From Roseibium litorale (GTDB taxonomy: Bacteria; Pseudomonadota; Alphaproteobacteria; Rhizobiales; Stappiaceae), in contig NZ_JACYXI010000003.1 of assembly GCF_014842915.1 (NCBI RefSeq), positions 248,001 to 312,000 on the forward strand: 64,000 nucleotides of DNA, read 5' to 3'. The stretch's first letter is position 1; each line of letters opens with the position of its first letter. Shown in pieces: positions 60,535 to 64,000 of this stretch. The notes under the pieces are model-generated. The model saw nothing but the letters and a program-made list of their open reading frames with translations, was not told where the DNA came from and made no database searches. Both the position numbers and the translations under genes were made by a program.

Positions 60535-61461
60535 TTATGGCCATTTCACCACAGGCGGCATGGACGATAGAATCGATGCCACGTTGCCGCCAGTCTTCAG
60601 ACCGAAGATCGTGCCCCTGTCGAACAGCAGATTGTATTCCACATAGCGCCCGCGGCGGATGAGCTGCTCCTCGCGTTCTGCCTCACTCCAGGCCTTCTGG
60701 AAGTTCTTGCGCACCAGCTCTGGATAGATGCGGTGAAACGCTTTGCCGACGTCCTGTGTGAAGGCAAAGTCGGCGTCCCAGCTGCCGCTGTGAAGGTAGT
60801 CGTAAAAGATGCCACCGATGCCGCGCGGCTCGTTCCGGTGCTTCAGGAAAAAATACTCGTCGCACCAGGCCTTGTATGCGGGATAGTCGGCCACGTCATG
60901 CCCCGCGCAGGCCGCTTCCATGGCTGCGTGGAAAGCCTGCGTGTCCGGATCTTCCTGGGTGCGCCGGGCATCCAGAACCGGGGTCAGGTCCGCCCCACCG
61001 CCAAACCACTGGCGTGTCGTAACGACCATACGGGTGTTCATGTGCACGGCCGGAACATGCGGGTTTTGAGGATGAGCGATCAGGCTGATGCCGGAGGCCC
61101 AGAACCGGGGGTCTTCGCTGGCGCCGGGGATCTGTCCTCGGAATTCGGGTGAGAACTCCCCATGAACGGTCGAGACGTGGACACCGACTTTCTCAAAGAC
61201 ACGGCCGTGCATCATCGACATGACGCCGCCGCCGCCTTTTGCTCCAGTGCTGTCAGTCCGCTCCCAGGGCGTGCGCACGAAACGGCCGGCCGGCAGGTCC
61301 CTCATGGGGCCGTCCAATTCGCCGATCTCGTCCTCAAGCGCTTCAAACTCGCGGCAGATCCGGTCCCGGAGTTCGGCAAACCACACGGTTGCCGCTTCCT
61401 TCTTGGTCTCGATCCCGTCCGGCAGAGGGCCGCCGCGTTGTTCTGGGGAAGGGGCGCTCAT
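60535..61461 (-). CDS. hemF: oxygen-dependent coproporphyrinogen-III oxidase
   Basis: This 308-residue HemF converts coproporphyrinogen III to protoporphyrinogen IX using O2, in haem synthesis. The family sequence is complete: [20 protein letters not shown] (~86-105), [20 protein letters not shown] (~125-144), [20 protein letters not shown] (~151-170), [17 protein letters not shown] (~213-229) and [20 protein letters not shown] (~268-287). The length is normal. It is convergent with the HD-GYP gene; the trmL gene lies 87 bases upstream on the same strand. Confidence 0.96.
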   Translation of the reverse strand: MSAPSPEQRGGPLPDGIETKKEAATVWFAELRDRICREFEALEDEIGELDGPMRDLPAGRFVRTPWERTDSTGAKGGGGVMSMMHGRVFEKVGVHVSTVHGEFSPEFRGQIPGASEDPRFWASGISLIAHPQNPHVPAVHMNTRMVVTTRQWFGGGADLTPVLDARRTQEDPDTQAFHAAMEAACAGHDVADYPAYKAWCDEYFFLKHRNEPRGIGGIFYDYLHSGSWDADFAFTQDVGKAFHRIYPELVRKNFQKAWSEAEREEQLIRRGRYVEYNLLFDRGTIFGLKTGGNVASILSSMPPVVKWP

Positions 61462-61547
61462 GGCAAGCTGGCTCCGGTTGTCATGTCCAAAGTGTGTGGG
61501 GTTCGGTTTCTAGTGGGTTTAGGCCCTGTTGGCCAGAGGTCCTGCTG

Positions 61548-62015
61548 TCACCCGGCAGCAGGAAAACCGCCGGTCTGGCGCAAGGCTTCCCCGAGAACTA
61601 TAGCAGCCGAAATTGCGACATTCAGTGACCGCATTCCATTGGCCATGGGGATCGTCAGGCGCGTGTCCGCTCTCTCGTGGACAGTGTCCGGCACACCGGC
61701 GGATTCTCTTCCCAGCAGCAAGAGGTCGCTGGCCCGGAAAGAAAAATCCGCATAGGGTTCGGCTGACTTTGTGGTCAGGAGCACGAGACGGCGCTGCCCG
61801 GCATTCCGCCACTCGTCGAAAGCCTCGAATGTCAGGTGCCGGACAAGGGCTGCTCTTTCCAGATAGTCCATTCCTGCCCGTTTCAACGCGCTGTCCGACA
61901 GCGGGAAACCGGCTGGCTCAATCAGATGCACAGCGATACCCAGGCATGCCGCTGTCCGCAGGATGGTTCCAGTGTTCTGGGGAATATCTGGCTGAAAGAG
62001 AACAAGATCGGGCAT
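61548..62015 (-). CDS. trmL: tRNA (cytidine(34)-2'-O)-methyltransferase
   Basis: This 155-residue SPOUT methyltransferase has MPDLVLFQPDIPQNTGTILR at the start (family i.L..PeiP.NtG.i.R), HLIEPAGFPLSDSALKRAGM and DYLERAAL (~30-58), LLLGRESAGVPDTVHERADT (family f.fG.E..Glp) and IPMANGMRSLNVAISAAIVL at the end, which forms the knot. It methylates the wobble ribose of tRNA Leu. The open frame runs further upstream, but the protein is complete from ATG 62015, and the upstream part overlaps the ABC transporter gene on the other strand. Confidence 0.93.
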   Translation of the reverse strand: MPDLVLFQPDIPQNTGTILRTAACLGIAVHLIEPAGFPLSDSALKRAGMDYLERAALVRHLTFEAFDEWRNAGQRRLVLLTTKSAEPYADFSFRASDLLLLGRESAGVPDTVHERADTRLTIPMANGMRSLNVAISAAIVLGEALRQTGGFPAAG

Positions 62016-62117
62016 TAAGGTATAAATCCTCCATGTGTCCGCCTGCGCCAAGTGGCAGGTTCGCACCGCTCTTGCAAGCCCTGCCGAAGCCCTTAGTTTA
62101 AAGACTGGAGGACGGCC

Positions 62118-64000
62118 ATGATCTCCCGCCGCTTTTTCCGTCCTGCCAATCTCCGGAGACAAATCGTGCAATCCGTCTTTCGCCTTTTCGAGCGCTGGAT
62201 CGATCCCTATCGGGAGGGGCCGCCGGTTGCTGGAACCGAGACGCCATTTGCCATGTTCCTGCTCTTTATCCGGCAGGCCCGCTGGCCGTTTGTTCTCATG
62301 CTGCTGACCGGTGGGGCTATGGCCGGGCTCGAAGCGGCGCTCTATACCTTCATTGGCTGGATCGTGGATCTTCTGGACACCAACGGGCGGGAGACCTTCT
62401 TTCAGGAACACCTCTGGCTCCTTCTTGCCATGGCCTTTGTGGTTCTGGTGATCCGGGTCCTCGTCGTGGCGCTTGGGGCCTTGACCGAAGAGCAAACAAT
62501 CGTGCCGGGATTCTTCAATCTCGTCCGCTGGCAATCCCATCAGCTCGTTATGCGCCAGTCCCTGAGTTACTTTCAGGATGAATTCTCGGGAAGGCTCGCT
62601 GCAAAGGTCTGGCAATCAGGCATGGCAAGCGGTGACTTCATGAACTCCTTGCTTCAGACCGTCTGGTACATTCTGGTCTACGCACTCACGACCCTGGTGA
62701 TGGTTGGCCGCCTGGATTGGGTTCTCGGAGCGGTTATCGCATTGTGGCTTGTGATCTACAGTGCCATGTCCTGGTACTTCGTTCCCCGTATCCGTCAGCG
62801 GGCCAAGGATCTCGCACACGCGGGTTCCGGCGTCAGCGGCCGATTGGTGGACACCTACAGCAACATCCAGACCGTAAAGCTCTTCAGCACGCTGGAGGGG
62901 GAGAACCGGGGTGTCCGGCAAACCTACGACAGGTTTCTTGCCTGTCTCCTGGTCTTTACCCGGATGCTGACGATGGTGCGCATCAGCAACGGAGTGCTCA
63001 GCGGCGCGATGATTGTGCTGATAGCGGCTTTTTCATTGATCTTCTGGCAGCAGGGGCAGCTGTCAACCGGGGAAGTGGCTTTCACGCTCGGCCTCACGCT
63101 TCGCCTTAATCTTCTGCTGAACCGGATGCAGGGGCAGCTGAACGGCCTATTCCGGTCCTATGGCACGTTCCAGGACAGCATGGATACCCTTGTACGCCCT
63201 GTGGCCGTAGCGGACCGGCCTGATGCAAAGCCTCTTAATGTCAGACAAGGGGCGGTGGCGTTTGAAGGGGTCCGTTTCCATTATGGCAAGGCAGGCGGGG
63301 TGATCGACCGCCTGGATTTGTCTATCCGTCCTGGTGAACGTGTCGGACTCGTGGGGCCTTCCGGCGCGGGCAAGTCAACGCTGGTCAGCCTTCTCCTGAG
63401 ATTCCATGATGTCGAGGCGGGGCGTATCCTGATTGATGGGCAGGATATCCGGGATGTCACACAGGCCTCCCTGAGGTCCCATATCGGCATGGTTGCTCAG
63501 GACACCTCGCTGCTTCACCGGTCCATCCGGGAAAACATTCTTTACGGCAAACCGGATGCAAGTGAAGACGAGATCCGCGAAGCGGCTCGGCGTGCTCATG
63601 CGCTGTCCTTTATCGAAGGTCTGGTCGATGCCAAAGGGCGCAAAGGGTTCGATGCGCAGGTTGGAGAGCGCGGTGTCAAGCTTTCAGGCGGACAGCGCCA
63701 GCGGATTGCGATTGCCCGGGTGCTTCTAAAGAACGCGCCCATTCTTGTGCTTGACGAGGCAACCTCGGCCCTCGATTCCGAGGTCGAGGCAGCCATTCAG
63801 GAGAACCTCTCAGAACTGATGAGCGGCAAAACCGTCATCGCCATCGCGCACCGGTTGTCCACGATTGCGGCAATGGACCGTCTGCTGGTCATGGACGAAG
63901 GTGCGATGGTTCAGGATGGACCTCATAGCGAGTTGCTTCGCGACAAGGCGGGTCTCTATGCGCAACTGTGGGACCGGCAATCGGGCGGGTTCCTGGACCG
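62118..64000 (+). CDS. ABC transporter, fused permease and ATPase (cut by window end)
   Basis: The frame is open from ATG 62118, after GGAG, to the last base, giving at least 627 residues. The transmembrane domain has six helices (~55-340; ABC exporter fold with LVDTYSNIQTVKLFSTLEGE). The nucleotide-binding domain (~385-620) has Walker A GLVGPSGAGKSTLVSLLL, the Q-loop GMVAQDTSLLHRSIRENILY, the signature LSGGQRQRIAIARVLLKNAP, Walker B ILVLDEATSALDSEVE and the switch histidine IAIAHRLSTIAAMDRL. It is a half-transporter of the MsbA/multidrug type that would act as a dimer. The substrate is unknown. It is divergent from trmL, 102 bases apart. Confidence 0.95.
   Translation, partial: MISRRFFRPANLRRQIVQSVFRLFERWIDPYREGPPVAGTETPFAMFLLFIRQARWPFVLMLLTGGAMAGLEAALYTFIGWIVDLLDTNGRETFFQEHLWLLLAMAFVVLVIRVLVVALGALTEEQTIVPGFFNLVRWQSHQLVMRQSLSYFQDEFSGRLAAKVWQSGMASGDFMNSLLQTVWYILVYALTTLVMVGRLDWVLGAVIALWLVIYSAMSWYFVPRIRQRAKDLAHAGSGVSGRLVDTYSNIQTVKLFSTLEGENRGVRQTYDRFLACLLVFTRMLTMVRISNGVLSGAMIVLIAAFSLIFWQQGQLSTGEVAFTLGLTLRLNLLLNRMQGQLNGLFRSYGTFQDSMDTLVRPVAVADRPDAKPLNVRQGAVAFEGVRFHYGKAGGVIDRLDLSIRPGERVGLVGPSGAGKSTLVSLLLRFHDVEAGRILIDGQDIRDVTQASLRSHIGMVAQDTSLLHRSIRENILYGKPDASEDEIREAARRAHALSFIEGLVDAKGRKGFDAQVGERGVKLSGGQRQRIAIARVLLKNAPILVLDEATSALDSEVEAAIQENLSELMSGKTVIAIAHRLSTIAAMDRLLVMDEGAMVQDGPHSELLRDKAGLYAQLWDRQSGGFLD

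Noticed and set aside
61548..62615. 355-residue frame containing TrmL
   Set aside because: The SPOUT protein is complete from 62015. The extra part lies opposite the ABC transporter gene.
1..64000. CRISPR array, rRNA operon, prophage or replication origin
   Set aside because: No regularly spaced repeats, rRNA sequences, phage structural genes or DnaA/RepA-type clusters were seen.

Overview
This 64 kb window comes from an alphaproteobacterial chromosome. It has moderate-to-high GC, dense operons, a Caulobacter/rhizobial-type flagellar hierarchy (SciP, FlbD, near-perfect CtrA boxes) and families typical of this class (DUF1285, DUF6111). A marine Stappiaceae/Labrenzia-like genus is a reasonable guess, but the sequence alone cannot fix it.

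Layout. 1-5.4 kb: a hypothetical gene that may be cut by the window edge, an AI-2E-family permease and a Ca2+-ATPase-like P-type pump. 5.5-14.4 kb: a compact accessory cluster made of a six-gene minus-strand operon (KASIII-like synthase, class III aminotransferase, FlK-like hot-dog thioesterase, EamA exporter, PGM1-like ATP-grasp ligase, MFS exporter), a divergent LysR regulator and an acyl-CoA dehydrogenase. It looks like a small-molecule biosynthesis, export and self-protection locus of unknown product. 14.5-15.6 kb: a decayed methyltransferase and a very AT-rich stretch.

15.6-26.1 kb: a flagellar distal module (ECF sigma factor, flagellin, FliD, FliS, anti-sigma-like protein, FlgD, FlgE, FlgN-like, FlgK, FlgL). 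Three promoters of the form CGCCTGA-N15/16-CGTT precede the sigma gene, the flagellin gene and flgD. They suggest that the ECF factor drives itself, the filament and the hook, a job done by FliA in other bacteria. 26.2-27.4 kb: an IS3-family remnant, tandem IS-end-like repeats and tRNA-Met. 27.5-30.2 kb: a pRiA4b ORF-3 family gene, a methyltransferase and mnmA. 30.5-42.4 kb: the basal-body half of the flagellum (fliK behind a sigma-54 promoter, a second flgD, sciP, then fliF behind a perfect CtrA box, fliG, fliH, fliN, flbD, flhA) and a small CtrA-boxed gene.

42.5-64 kb is mostly housekeeping: GNATs, mtnA with a 264-bp MITE-like element just upstream, a metallophosphoesterase, NUDIX enzymes, a glutathionyl-hydroquinone reductase, a four-gene MoxR/DUF58/DUF4159 operon, a DUF1285-NUDIX-DUF6111-CCA operon, an HD-GYP protein, hemF, trmL and an ABC exporter that runs off the window end.

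The two most interesting systems are the ECF-controlled flagellar distal module and the uncharacterised FlK/PGM1/KASIII cluster.
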